A stretch of DNA of 64,000 nucleotides from Tropicimonas marinistellae (GTDB lineage: Bacteria; Pseudomonadota; Alphaproteobacteria; Rhodobacterales; Rhodobacteraceae): contig NZ_LNCI01000009.1 of assembly GCF_001509585.1 (NCBI RefSeq), forward strand, positions 180,565 through 244,564. The letters are read 5' to 3'. Position 1 is the first letter of the stretch; each line of letters begins with the position of its first letter. Made by a program: the position numbers and the translations under genes. The notes under the pieces are model-generated. The model was not told the origin of the DNA. It saw only the letters and a program-made list of their open reading frames with translations, and searched no databases. Below are positions 33,702 to 42,902 of the stretch, one piece after another.

Positions 33702-33754
33702 GCGGCCGCAGGGGGCATACCCTTACGCACGAGGCCGCCACGAGCGGCCTTTTT
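33702..33754 (+). promoter_or_regulatory. Transcription attenuator (antiterminator plus terminator)
   Basis: Region 2 (GCGGCC, 33702-33707) can pair with region 1 in the leader ORF or with region 3 (AGGCCGC, 33732-33738). Region 3 can instead pair with region 4 (GCGGCCT, 33744-33750), a 7-bp terminator stem with loop CACGA followed by TTTT. The 2:3 and 3:4 stems are mutually exclusive. The GNAT start is 45 bp beyond the terminator. Confidence 0.75.
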
Positions 33755-33798
33755 CATCTCTCGCGTCTCGTGGTGGCAAACATCCCGGAGACAGAAAG

Positions 33799-34311
33799 AT
33801 GGATGCAGAAGAAAAACCAGCCGAGTTGAAAGCGGTGTCGATCCGGCGCGCGGTGCGCGGCGACATCCCATGTCTTGTGGACATGGTATCGGCCCTGGCC
33901 GCGTATCACGGTGACCTTGCGACGGTCTCGCCGCAATCGCTGGAACGGGACATCTTCGGCCCCGGCGCCTGCGCCCGCGCGCTGCTGGCCGAACGCGACG
34001 GCGCGGCGGTCGGATACGTGGCGCTGGCCTGTTACCCGGCCCTCCACTTCGGCCGCAGGGTAATGGAGATGCACCATCTCTACGTGGCGCCCGCGCAGCG
34101 CGGCCGCGGCGTGGGGCGCCACCTCGTTGCCGCCGCCGTCGAGGAAGCCCGGCGCGAGAATTGCGGCCGGATCACCGTCAGCACCGATCCCGACAATGCG
34201 CGGGCGCAGGAGATTTACGGCTCCATGGGGTTCGCGCCGCAATCGCCGGGCGGCCCGCGTTTCCGGCTGGAATTGCCGGAGACGGGCGCGCTGCCCGCCG
34301 GCTGGGTCTAG
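33799..34311 (+). CDS. GNAT N-acetyltransferase controlled by attenuator
   Basis: A 170-residue GNAT. The N-terminal helix IRRAVRGDIPCLVDMVSALAAYHGD resembles spermidine/diamine acetyltransferases; the acetyl-CoA block is MHHLYVAPAQRGRGVGRHLVAAAVEEARRENCGRITVSTDPDN, and the end reads YGSMGFAPQSPGGPRFRLELPET. GGAGACAG precedes the ATG at 33799. It lies directly behind the leader-peptide attenuator (33652-33754), so its expression probably responds to ribosome stalling. A polyamine, antibiotic or amino-acid substrate is possible; the sequence does not decide. Confidence 0.85.
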   Translation: MDAEEKPAELKAVSIRRAVRGDIPCLVDMVSALAAYHGDLATVSPQSLERDIFGPGACARALLAERDGAAVGYVALACYPALHFGRRVMEMHHLYVAPAQRGRGVGRHLVAAAVEEARRENCGRITVSTDPDNARAQEIYGSMGFAPQSPGGPRFRLELPETGALPAGWV

Positions 34312-34656
34312 CGCACGTCGCGCAGAAGCGGGCACCGGTTTTGCGCGCCTCGTAGGTGCGCGTTTGAACGGTCAGAATTTGTCGCGCGCATGCAAGTGGA
34401 CGCGGCAGACTTTGGCCAGCGACGCCACCGGATCGAACGACGCGCACCACGCCCGCGCACGCCCCCCGGGGCCAGTGGTGCGCGGCATGTCACGCTCTGT
34501 CCTTGGCGCCCTTGAACGACTTCCCGGAGGGCGCCAAGGGATTAAGAATTCGTGAATCCGCGCCGGTAACCCATTGATTTAACTAGGTCTGGAAGATGTC
34601 CCATCGTGAGACACCAAGGCGCGAGCGAGCGGACGGAGCGCCGGGCCGGCCCACCC
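34312..34656. other. 345-base intergenic region between GNAT gene and queA
   Basis: Both flanking genes converge here. The notable element is a perfect 11-bp inverted repeat, CCTTGGCGCCC (34501-34511) with GGGCGCCAAGG (34529-34539), loop of 17, followed by GATTAAG rather than a T tract. No gene was supported. It may be a terminator or the end of an unrecognised small RNA. Confidence 0.4.
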
Positions 34657-35703
34657 TCACGGCAGCAGCAGCGAGGCATCTCCATAGGAGAAGAAGCGGT
34701 ACCGCTCCGCGATGGCATGGTCGTAGACCTCCATCATGCGGCCCCGCCCCATCAACGCCGAGACCAGCATCATCAGCGTCGACTTCGGCAGGTGAAAGTT
34801 CGTCATCAGCCCGTCCGTGACCCGAAACCGGTAGCCCGGCCGGATGAAGATATCGGTCTCCCCGCGCCAGGGCGCGATACCACCGTCACCGGCCGCGGAT
34901 TCGATCAGCCGGCAAGCGGTGGTGCCCACCGGCAGGATGCGCCCCCCGGCCGCCCGCGTGGCGTTTATCTCGTCGGCCGCCGTTTCGGTCACCTCGCCCC
35001 ATTCGGCGTGCATCTTGTGGTGGCTGACGTCGTCGACCTTGACTGGGAGGAAGGTGCCCGCGCCCACATGCAGCGTCACTTCCGAGATCGCGACCCCCAT
35101 CGCGACGATCCGCTCCAGCAGGGCGGCATCGAAATGCAGGCTCGCCGTGGGCGCCGCCACCGCGCCGGAGTGGCGCGCGAAAACGGTCTGGTAATCGACC
35201 CGGTCGCGGTCGTCGGCTTGTCGTCGGGCGGCGATATAGGGCGGCAACGGCATCGCGCCCGCGCCGTCGAGCGCCCGGTCGAAATCCTCGCCCTCGCACG
35301 AGAACGCCAGCGTGAGCTGGCCGTCGGCGCGCCCCAGAACACGGGCGGAGAAGCCCGGCGCGAACTGGATCTCCTCGCCGTCGCGCACCTTCTTGGCGGG
35401 TTTGGCAAGGGCCGCCCAGGTGCCGTCTCCGCGCGGATCGAGCAGCGTGACCTCGATCCGCGCTTCCGTGGGGCCTTCGGCACCGGCACGGCGGCGCAGT
35501 CCGGTCAGCCGAGCCGGAATGACTCGGGTATTGTTCAGCACCAGCCGGTCGCCCGGACGCAGGAAATCCGGCAGGTCGAAAACGTGGGAATCGGTCAGGC
35601 TACCCGGCCGAGCGACGAGCAGCCGCGCCGCGGTTCGCGGGCTGGCAGGCCGGGTCGCTATGAGCGCCTCGGGCAGGTCGAAATCGAAATCCGAGAGCCG
35701 CAT
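34657..35703 (-). CDS. queA: S-adenosylmethionine:tRNA ribosyltransferase-isomerase
   Basis: A 348-residue QueA, which transfers the ribosyl part of SAM to 7-aminomethyl-7-deazaguanine in tRNA, giving epoxyqueuosine. It starts [19 protein letters not shown] and carries [34 protein letters not shown] and [19 protein letters not shown], all family blocks. It follows the large AsmA-like gene by two bases, so the two are cotranscribed. tgt, usually adjacent, is not seen in the window. Confidence 0.95.
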   Translation of the reverse strand: MRLSDFDFDLPEALIATRPASPRTAARLLVARPGSLTDSHVFDLPDFLRPGDRLVLNNTRVIPARLTGLRRRAGAEGPTEARIEVTLLDPRGDGTWAALAKPAKKVRDGEEIQFAPGFSARVLGRADGQLTLAFSCEGEDFDRALDGAGAMPLPPYIAARRQADDRDRVDYQTVFARHSGAVAAPTASLHFDAALLERIVAMGVAISEVTLHVGAGTFLPVKVDDVSHHKMHAEWGEVTETAADEINATRAAGGRILPVGTTACRLIESAAGDGGIAPWRGETDIFIRPGYRFRVTDGLMTNFHLPKSTLMMLVSALMGRGRMMEVYDHAIAERYRFFSYGDASLLLP

Positions 35704-35705
35704 CC

Positions 35706-38700
35706 TCAGCCCTCGCTCCCCGCCTGCCCATCGGACCGCGCCCTTGGTTGCGGAGGCGCCGCGCGGAATATCTCCCGAAACATGCCCGGCGTGAGCATCG
35801 AGAGCGGGTTCACATCCACCGACGGATCGGATGCAGGCCCGCGCATCCGGTAGGTCACGCCAAACAGGCCCTCGCCCTTCCGGGTGAAGATGGATCCAAT
35901 GGAATTGACCATGTAGATCGGGGAGAACACGCCCTGCATGTCCAGTCTGCCGGTGCCCATATCGAAGATGCCTTCCATGGTGATGCCGAGCGATGGCCCG
36001 ACGCCGGAGGAGCGTGTGACCTGCAGGTAGCGCGGCGTCAAGCGGAAGGCGGCCTCGACATCGCTGAAAACAATGCCGGAGCCGTTCAATTCATCGAGCA
36101 GCCCAACCACGGAAATCGCGTTGGCCAGCGACACGAGCCCGGTCACGCCGCGGACACGCAGGTTCTCGACTTTCAGCTGGCCGTCATATTCGCCGTCTTC
36201 GGCACGCGGCTGAAGGGTCAGTGTCATGCTGCCGCCAGCCGCCTGCTCCAGGATTCCGGCCGACCGGAACACCGCGCCCGCGTCTTGCGACGTCACGCGG
36301 ATCGCCGACTTTCCATGTTGCCCCTTCGACAAGGCCACGGAAACCGGCGCCTGGCCGTTGAGATTGCCCGCGAACGTGCCGGATACGCCGCTGCCGGGCG
36401 GCACATCGCCTCGAAACGGCGCGATGAACAGATCGTCGTCAATCTGCAGCCTGTCGAGCGCGAGGGTAACGGGCGGGTCCGCGGCACTGCCGCCGGAACC
36501 GGAGGCGCCAGACCGCCTGCGCAGGTCGACTCGCCCGCCGACAATGGAAATCACCGGTGCATTCCCGGTGCCACGACCGATGAGCGTCACTGGTGCATCG
36601 AGCCATTCGCCGAGTTGTACACGGTCGAAACGGGCCGCGCCGAGCCCGCCGTCGGGGGACATGTCGATCCGGCCTTCCGCGGCGAGACCCGCGGCAGCAA
36701 ACCTGAGCGCCGTGACCGCAGGTGTGTCGCCGAGATAGCCGGAAACCTGCAGTTCGCCCGTGCCGTCGACGGCCTTCGACCAGCCGAGCGACGGAATCGA
36801 CAACCCCACGCCTTCCAGCGCCGATGTAAGCGCAAAGACCGGCGGCGCGCCTTTCGGAAGGTCGAGCCGGAAATTTGCCGGGCCCGCGCCGGTCACGCTG
36901 CCCTCCGGCAGCCCGATGCCGAAGGTCGAGACAAAGGTCTCTCCGATGTCGATCGCGCCTTCCACCGAGGGCTGATGATCGGCGGCCGCAGCTCCGAGCG
37001 GCAGGCTGAAAGCGGCTTCGAGCGGCACCTCGTCGAGCGTGCCCGCGCCGGAAATCCTGAGCCCGTCGGGCCGGGCCTGCAGGTCGAGCATTTCGGCCCC
37101 CAGCCGCCGCCCGGGCACGACCTCTTCCGACACGACGTTGGTCAGCGCACCGGCGACGTCAAACTCGACCTCGTCCGCCGAGATACGCCGCCGCATGGGA
37201 AAGGCGATGCGCCCGTCCAATCGGGCGTGCCCGTCGGCCAGGTTCACCGGTTTTCCGGCCCGCTGAAGGAAGCGGAACGGCGGCTGATCAAGCAACGACA
37301 GGGCGGCTGTCGTGCTGGACGTGGAGTGCCACAGGATTTCTCCGATGCGCGGCGCCGTCGCCATGTCGTCAATGGTGAATACCGATCCGGCAACGTCGAT
37401 CTCTCCGCCCTCTGGCGGCTGAATGCGGCCCGCATCGAGCGAAAGCGAGAATGTGTCCCGGCCGACATACCCGTAGCCGGCAGCATCTTGGATTGGCGGC
37501 AGGCTTTGCATCGGACGCAATTTCGCGTCGCGAAACTCGAACGTTAGCGCCACGTCGGGACGTTGCCCCTGATCGAACCGCACGCCGGCGCTCGCGTCGA
37601 ACACCTGCCCGTCCAGCAGGTTCCGTTCGATCCAGTCGCGCGTGCGCGGGACGAGTGGCAGCGGCCAGAGCGCCATCATCGGCGCAACCCCGATCTCGTC
37701 GAGCCCCATATCAAGGGCCACGTGCCACCCTTGCCCGTCGGCCGTGATCCGGCCGGACGCATGCAGTCTTGAGTCCGCTGCCGTTTCGCCCCCGTCCGGA
37801 TCGGTCGTTGTCAGGACGAGTTGACCAATCCGGGCGACGAACGGGTCGATCTCAACTTTCAGGTCGAGGATCCCCTCGTCGAAGGTCGCCGGGCCCGGCA
37901 AGAGACCGGGGGGATCGAGCCGAAGTTCGGAGAAGCGAAACTGCCCGACCAGCGCTGTCGGCCAGCCGCTGTCCAGCCCTTCCAGATAGGCGTGTCCGCT
38001 GGCCGATACCGTCCCGTCGGGCGCGTGGACCTGGAGTTGCTCGAAACTCAGCCGGGCCTCCTCCGGACGGTACCCGAAATAGGCGCGCGCGCCGTCGAAA
38101 TGGATCGGGCGGGCGGCCCGCTCCGGCTGGAACGCCCCCGGGCCTATCTCCAGCGTGCCGTTCAGGGTTTCCATCTCGCCCGTCTCGCTCAACCCGGCGA
38201 TGATCGCGCCGGACACGCGCGCATCGAGCGGGCGCAGCCAGGCGACCGCGGGATTCTGTGCCGCGATGTCGGCGGCGGCCACGCCGTCGACAAGGGCGGA
38301 GAACTCGGCCCGCGACCCCGTTTTGCCGAGCGACAGGCGCAGGGCGACCTTTGCCGCGGTTTCTGGCTCCGCCGCGGAACCCGCGCCATTCGCCGTGTCG
38401 GCTTCTGCGGCCGCCGGCGCCTCTTCCGCTGCGGCGGACGGCAGCTTCAGATCGACCGAGGCGGACAGGGCGTCCGCATCCTGCGCAATCACCAGCCGGC
38501 CATCCTCCACCCGCCACAGGCGCCCGGCACGCCGGTCGTCGAAGTGAACGTCCAGACCGGTCACTTCGATCCGATGGATCGGCTCCATGCCCGGCAGGGC
38601 AAAAACCCGCTGGACCGCGGCAATCGCTTCCTCGACCGATCCGAGCTTGGCCGGTGCCACGTCGCGACCGAAGCCGAGATCCAGCGTCCCGTCGGTCTTG

Positions 38701-39173
38701 CGCAATAGCCGGACAGCCGCGCCGTCGAGATGCAACGCCTTGGGCTGGATCTTCCGGCTGAACAAGGCGCTCTTGTCCAGCGAGACACCGAGACTGGGAA
38801 CCGTCACGAGTTCGGCGCCGCTTGGCGCCGCGACCCGCACATCGCGAAACGCAACCTCCGGCAGACGCCGATGGGCGAGTTGCACCGTAACCTGCCCGAC
38901 CTCGACCTGTCCTCCGCCGAGCCCCTGCGAGAGGATCCGCCCCGCCTCGTCGGCCACCCAATCCGGCGCCGGCAGATCGCGCCCCGCCATCAGCGCGCCC
39001 GCGAGCAGCAGCGCGATGCCCAGCACCAGCGCCAGGTCGAAGATGACGAAAACGCCCCAGAGCAACGCGCGCCGCTTCCGGCGACGCGACCGCGGCCGCT
39101 TTGCGCGACCTTCATCATCCGCCGCAACCGAGGCGTCCAAGCGATCCTGTTTGCTGTCGTTTTCGTCGGTCAC
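35706..39173 (-). CDS. Very large AsmA-like / YhdP-type envelope protein
   Basis: A 1155-residue protein with a basic cytosolic start, one N-terminal transmembrane helix (about 38-62) and a long periplasmic region rich in beta strands, as in the AsmA-like YhdP/DUF3971 group. The C-terminal AsmA_2-like block includes [41 protein letters not shown] and [37 protein letters not shown]. In E. coli YhdP and relatives form repeating-beta-groove bridges for phospholipid transport to the outer membrane. The C-terminal AsmA match is clear; the exact subgroup is inferred. queA follows two bases downstream. Confidence 0.85.
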   Translation of the reverse strand: MTDENDSKQDRLDASVAADDEGRAKRPRSRRRKRRALLWGVFVIFDLALVLGIALLLAGALMAGRDLPAPDWVADEAGRILSQGLGGGQVEVGQVTVQLAHRRLPEVAFRDVRVAAPSGAELVTVPSLGVSLDKSALFSRKIQPKALHLDGAAVRLLRKTDGTLDLGFGRDVAPAKLGSVEEAIAAVQRVFALPGMEPIHRIEVTGLDVHFDDRRAGRLWRVEDGRLVIAQDADALSASVDLKLPSAAAEEAPAAAEADTANGAGSAAEPETAAKVALRLSLGKTGSRAEFSALVDGVAAADIAAQNPAVAWLRPLDARVSGAIIAGLSETGEMETLNGTLEIGPGAFQPERAARPIHFDGARAYFGYRPEEARLSFEQLQVHAPDGTVSASGHAYLEGLDSGWPTALVGQFRFSELRLDPPGLLPGPATFDEGILDLKVEIDPFVARIGQLVLTTTDPDGGETAADSRLHASGRITADGQGWHVALDMGLDEIGVAPMMALWPLPLVPRTRDWIERNLLDGQVFDASAGVRFDQGQRPDVALTFEFRDAKLRPMQSLPPIQDAAGYGYVGRDTFSLSLDAGRIQPPEGGEIDVAGSVFTIDDMATAPRIGEILWHSTSSTTAALSLLDQPPFRFLQRAGKPVNLADGHARLDGRIAFPMRRRISADEVEFDVAGALTNVVSEEVVPGRRLGAEMLDLQARPDGLRISGAGTLDEVPLEAAFSLPLGAAAADHQPSVEGAIDIGETFVSTFGIGLPEGSVTGAGPANFRLDLPKGAPPVFALTSALEGVGLSIPSLGWSKAVDGTGELQVSGYLGDTPAVTALRFAAAGLAAEGRIDMSPDGGLGAARFDRVQLGEWLDAPVTLIGRGTGNAPVISIVGGRVDLRRRSGASGSGGSAADPPVTLALDRLQIDDDLFIAPFRGDVPPGSGVSGTFAGNLNGQAPVSVALSKGQHGKSAIRVTSQDAGAVFRSAGILEQAAGGSMTLTLQPRAEDGEYDGQLKVENLRVRGVTGLVSLANAISVVGLLDELNGSGIVFSDVEAAFRLTPRYLQVTRSSGVGPSLGITMEGIFDMGTGRLDMQGVFSPIYMVNSIGSIFTRKGEGLFGVTYRMRGPASDPSVDVNPLSMLTPGMFREIFRAAPPQPRARSDGQAGSEG

Positions 39174-39270
39174 ATCGTTCCCGCCGGGAAGCCCTCCCCC
39201 AGTCTCTTTATCTTCGCGGCTGACGCACTAGAACGAAAGTAGCCGTCCAGCCTCAAGGGATAACAGTAAC

Positions 39271-39732
39271 ATGATCGACATCGACGCCCCTGCCCCCGAT
39301 TTTACCCTGCCACGCGACGGTGGCGGGGAGATCACGCTTTCCACCCTGCAGCCCAAACCCGTCGTGCTCTATTTCTACCCCCGCGACGACACCTCGGGTT
39401 GCACCAAGCAGGCGCTCGCCTTCACCGAGGCTCTTGAGGACTTCGAGGCAGCCGGCGCCGTGGTGCTCGGGGTCTCCAAAGACACCGTCGCCAAACACGA
39501 CAAGTTCCGCGACAAACACGGGCTGGGCGTTACCCTGCTGTCGGATGCCGAGAGCGACGTCTGCGAACGCTACGGCGTCTTCAAGGAAAAGAAGATGTAC
39601 GGAAAGACCTTCATGGGCATCGAACGCACAACGGTACTCATCGACGGCGCAGGCACAATCCGGCAGATCTGGCGCAAGGTGAAGGTGCCCGGACACGCGG
39701 ACGCCGTATTGGAAGCCGTTCGCGCGCTCTGA
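39271..39732 (+). CDS. bcp: Thioredoxin-dependent peroxiredoxin, Bcp/PrxQ type
   Basis: A 153-residue peroxiredoxin. It opens IDAPAPDFTLPRDGGGEITLSTL, has the peroxidatic motif YFYPRDDTSGCTKQALAFTE (Cys near residue 46) and ends with KTFMGIERTTVLIDGAGTIRQIW. The second Cys position in PrxQ (CTKQA versus CTKEAC) is not present five residues on, so it is likely a 1-Cys member using an external thiol. It detoxifies peroxides in the cytoplasm. It is divergent from the AsmA-like gene. Confidence 0.92.
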   Translation: MIDIDAPAPDFTLPRDGGGEITLSTLQPKPVVLYFYPRDDTSGCTKQALAFTEALEDFEAAGAVVLGVSKDTVAKHDKFRDKHGLGVTLLSDAESDVCERYGVFKEKKMYGKTFMGIERTTVLIDGAGTIRQIWRKVKVPGHADAVLEAVRAL

Positions 39733-39843
39733 TCGGTTGCCGCCGTTCCCCACGTCTGCAAATACGTCGGCGCGGCATCGGGTTGCACGCTCGCAGCCAC
39801 CCGCCGCGACGGCGCAGAAGGCCGAACGGAGGGACGGTGAAAC

Positions 39844-40674
39844 ATGGATGACATCGAGAAGAACCTTGCCGCCATGGCCTGCGAGGTTCTCACCACGTCG
39901 GATGGGCGCGAAAAGGCGGCCCTCGCCCGTCGTCACGCCGCGACCTGGCGCGCGGCACGCGCTGCCGAACAGCCGATGCAGGTCGGCACGGCGGCACCGC
40001 CGCTGCGCCCCGCCCGGCCTGCCAAGCCCGATCTGCTCGATCCGCGCGACGTTCCGCGCCGGCGGCCCGGCTCGCCGCAGGGACGGATCGCCATCCTCCA
40101 CGCCGTCGCCCACATCGAACTGAACGCGGTCGATCTTCACTGGGATATCATCGCGCGCTTCGGTCACGTGCCGATGCCCATGGGTTTCTATGACGACTGG
40201 GTGAAGTCCGCGGATGAAGAGGCCAAGCATTTCAACCTGATATGCGACTGCCTTGAAGCGAACGGCAGCCACTACGGCGCCCTGCCCGCACATGCAGGCA
40301 TGTGGCGCGCGGCCGAGGACACTGCGGAGGATCTCATGGGGCGGCTGGCGGTGGTACCGATGGTGCTGGAGGCACGCGGGCTCGACGTGACCCCGGGCAT
40401 GATCGACATTTTCCGCAAGGCTGGGGACGCGCAAACCGTTGCGGCGCTGGAGGTCATTTACGCCGAAGAGGTGCATCACGTGGCCTATGGATCGAAATGG
40501 TTCCACTTCCTGTGCGGTCGCGAGGACCGCGACCCGGTGGAGGTCTTTCACGCCCTCGTGCGACGGTATTTCCACGGCCCGCTGAAACCACCCTTCAACG
40601 AGGAAAAACGCGCCGAAGCCGGCCTTCCGCCGGATTTCTACTGGCCGCTTGCCGACGAGGCGGCCCGCACATAG
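39844..40674 (+). CDS. DUF455 ferritin-like domain protein
   Basis: A 276-residue protein of the DUF455 group. The metal-binding helices are visible as AHIELNAVDLHWDIIARF, DDWVKSADEEAKHFNLICDCLEANG and VIYAEEVHHVAYGSKWF, giving the paired E...H ligands of a diiron ferritin-like fold. GACGG lies before the ATG at 39844. The function is unknown; oxidation or oxygen scavenging is suggested by the fold. It follows bcp by 111 bp, which is consistent with a peroxide-related role but not proof. Confidence 0.85.
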   Translation: MDDIEKNLAAMACEVLTTSDGREKAALARRHAATWRAARAAEQPMQVGTAAPPLRPARPAKPDLLDPRDVPRRRPGSPQGRIAILHAVAHIELNAVDLHWDIIARFGHVPMPMGFYDDWVKSADEEAKHFNLICDCLEANGSHYGALPAHAGMWRAAEDTAEDLMGRLAVVPMVLEARGLDVTPGMIDIFRKAGDAQTVAALEVIYAEEVHHVAYGSKWFHFLCGREDRDPVEVFHALVRRYFHGPLKPPFNEEKRAEAGLPPDFYWPLADEAART

Positions 40675-40880
40675 GGGCGCGGCAAGCTGTCGCACCCCCG
40701 CGTCCATACCGAATCAGATCGGCGGTTTCTTGCCGGTTTCATGGGGACTTCCACGCCGTTTCGGGACGAAAACCCAAACTTGTTGCGCCTCACGCAGCAG
40801 ACCCGTAAGTCATTTTCAACCGGCGGCCGAGGGGATGCGCTTGCCGGACAAGAACGCGACACGACGACGGGGACGGGTAT

Positions 40881-42200
40881 TTGCGCACGCGAACGAACGA
40901 CCGCATTCACAATCTCTTTGAACGATTGTTCCCAGAGCAACGGCTCTTTCTCCGCTCCGATACCAGCACACGTTTCATTCGGCTGCGCCCCGGCACCCAG
41001 GCACTCGTCGTCTTCGGCGCGGCGGCCACTGTCGCCTGGGCGATTGTGGCCTCCTCCGTGTTGCTGATGGATTCGATTGGCGCGGGAAATGTCCGCGAGC
41101 AGGCTGGGCGCGACAGGGCTCTCTACGAGGATCGGCTGAACGAATTGTCGGAAGCCCGCGACTCCGCCGAAGCGGAGGCGCTGGCCGCGCACGAACGGTT
41201 CAATGCCGCGCTTGACCAGGTCTCCTCGATGCAGTCGAAGCTGCTGGCCTCGGAGACGCGCCGGCACGAGTTGGAAACCGGGATCGGAGTCGTTCAGGCC
41301 GCCCTTCGGCGCACGATGAACGAGCGCGACGATGCCCGGTCGGAACAGCAGGACATGTTGGCGCAGATCGAAGGCGACGCGACAGGCGACATGCCAAATT
41401 CGTCGCTCCCCGAAGTGGATGCGACGCTCGCCTTTCTGAACGACGCGCTGGAACGCACGGCGGCCGAGCGGGACGACATGGCCCGCGAAGCGGCCCTCGC
41501 ATTCGAGGAGGCAGAGGCGGCCAGCTACGAGCGCGACCTGATCCTGGACCGCAACGACAAGATATTCACGCAGCTCGAAGAGGCGCTGACCGTGTCCGTG
41601 GAGCCGCTCGAGGCGATGTTCACCAAGGCCGGTCTGCCACCGGAAAAGCTCTTGAGCGCCGTCAAGAAGGGCTACTCCGGCCAGGGCGGCCCGCTGATGC
41701 CGATCTCCTTCTCCACCAAGGGCATGCCGCCCTCGGCCGACGAGGCGCGCGCCAACACGCTCCTGAAGGGGCTCGACCGGATGAACCTCTATCGCATCGC
41801 CGCGGAAAAGGCTCCGTTCGGCATGCCGCTGAAGGACTCGTTCCGCTTCACCAGCGGGTTCGGCCCGCGGTGGGGCCGGATGCACAACGGTACCGACTTC
41901 GCCGCCGGCCACGGCACACCGATCTACGCAACCGCGGATGGGGTCGTCACCACCGCCGGGTGGCATTCCGGCTTCGGGCGCATGGTCAAGATCCGCCACG
42001 AATTCGGACTGGAGACATGGTACGGCCACATGTCCAGGTTGCGCGTGAAAGAGGGTCAAAGGGTCTCGAAAGGCCAGAGGATCGGTGATATGGGCAATAC
42101 CGGACGGTCGACCGGCACGCACCTTCACTACGAGGTGCACGTGAACGGAAAGCCCGTGAACCCTATGAACTTTATCAAGGCAGCCAAAGATGTTTTCTAA
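40881..42200 (+). CDS. M23 family metallopeptidase (LytM-type) with coiled coil
   Basis: A 439-residue envelope peptidase. It starts at a TTG (MRTRTNDRIHNLFERLFPEQRLFLRSD), with GGGACGGG upstream; the N-terminus matches Rhodobacterales relatives I recall. One transmembrane helix (about 38-62) is followed by a long coiled coil (about 80-215), then the M23 domain with RMHNGTDFAAGHGTPIYATADG and TGTHLHYEVHVNGKPVNP. HxxxD and HLH ligands are intact, so it should cut peptidoglycan cross-bridges. Its last 11 bases overlap the bactofilin gene, a known M23-bactofilin partnership in which the bactofilin localises the enzyme. Confidence 0.92.
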   Translation: MRTRTNDRIHNLFERLFPEQRLFLRSDTSTRFIRLRPGTQALVVFGAAATVAWAIVASSVLLMDSIGAGNVREQAGRDRALYEDRLNELSEARDSAEAEALAAHERFNAALDQVSSMQSKLLASETRRHELETGIGVVQAALRRTMNERDDARSEQQDMLAQIEGDATGDMPNSSLPEVDATLAFLNDALERTAAERDDMAREAALAFEEAEAASYERDLILDRNDKIFTQLEEALTVSVEPLEAMFTKAGLPPEKLLSAVKKGYSGQGGPLMPISFSTKGMPPSADEARANTLLKGLDRMNLYRIAAEKAPFGMPLKDSFRFTSGFGPRWGRMHNGTDFAAGHGTPIYATADGVVTTAGWHSGFGRMVKIRHEFGLETWYGHMSRLRVKEGQRVSKGQRIGDMGNTGRSTGTHLHYEVHVNGKPVNPMNFIKAAKDVF

Positions 42201-42693
42201 GAGCCGAATCAACGAGCCCGGCCCTGCGAAGGACACCGAAACCTCGAAGGGCACGGAGCCCGCGAAAAAGCCGGGCGGCCTGCCCCCTATGGACGCGCCG
42301 GCGACGGCTCCGAAGGCGAAGCCGCCGGCGTCCGTGCTGTCCTCCGACCTGACGATCACCGGCAATCTCAAGACGACGGGCGATATCCAGGTGGAAGGCA
42401 CCGTCGAGGGCGACATCCGGGCACATCTGTTGACCATCGGCGAGAACGCCACGATCCGCGGCGAGTGCATCGCCGACGACGTGGTGATCAACGGCCGCAT
42501 CGTCGGGCGTGTGCGCGGGCTGAAGGTCCGTCTGACGGCCACCGCGAAGGTGGAAGGCGATATCATCCACAAGACCATCGCAATCGAAAGCGGCGCCCAT
42601 TTCGAGGGCTCCGTGCAGCGCCAGGACGATCCGCTCAATGCCGGCGGCCAGCGCGCGGCATCGGCGAAGGCCACGGCGACGTCCGAGGGCTGA
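42190..42693 (+). CDS. Bactofilin (polymer-forming cytoskeletal protein)
   Basis: A 167-residue bactofilin. The Pro/Lys-rich N-terminus (about 1-48) precedes the beta-helical DUF583 core, SDLTITGNLKTTGDIQVEGTVEGDIRAHLLTIGENATIRGECIADDVVINGRIVGRVRGLKVRL, repeated short turns of about 8-9 residues. Bactofilins polymerise without nucleotide at the membrane and guide wall enzymes. The start overlaps the M23 gene by 11 bases, so translation is coupled. A strong terminator follows. Confidence 0.94.
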   Translation: MFSKSRINEPGPAKDTETSKGTEPAKKPGGLPPMDAPATAPKAKPPASVLSSDLTITGNLKTTGDIQVEGTVEGDIRAHLLTIGENATIRGECIADDVVINGRIVGRVRGLKVRLTATAKVEGDIIHKTIAIESGAHFEGSVQRQDDPLNAGGQRAASAKATATSEG

Positions 42694-42716
42694 TCGCACC
42701 AGTTCCGGAGAAATCG

Positions 42717-42750
42717 AAAACGGGCGTGGCCACGGGCCTGCCCGTTTTTT
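42717..42750 (+). terminator. Rho-independent terminator of the M23-bactofilin operon
   Basis: AAAACGGGC (42717-42725) and GCCCGTTTT (42740-42748) pair perfectly, followed by further T residues (TTTTTTC). Confidence 0.9.
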
Positions 42751-42902
42751 CTTGCCCGGTTCGCCCCAGCATTGATCGAACGTCTCGCGACGTTGCCCAC
42801 TCCGAACGCAAGTTCGGACGTGCTCCCCGCTGCGGGAAACACAGACGTTGACGGATTTGCGCGCGGTCCGCACGCTGGACGCAGGCCAATGGAGTCTGCG
42901 AC

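Noticed and set aside
42694..42902. A glycine riboswitch before the AgcS symporter gene
   Set aside because: The region holds the bactofilin terminator and no recognisable glycine aptamer core.
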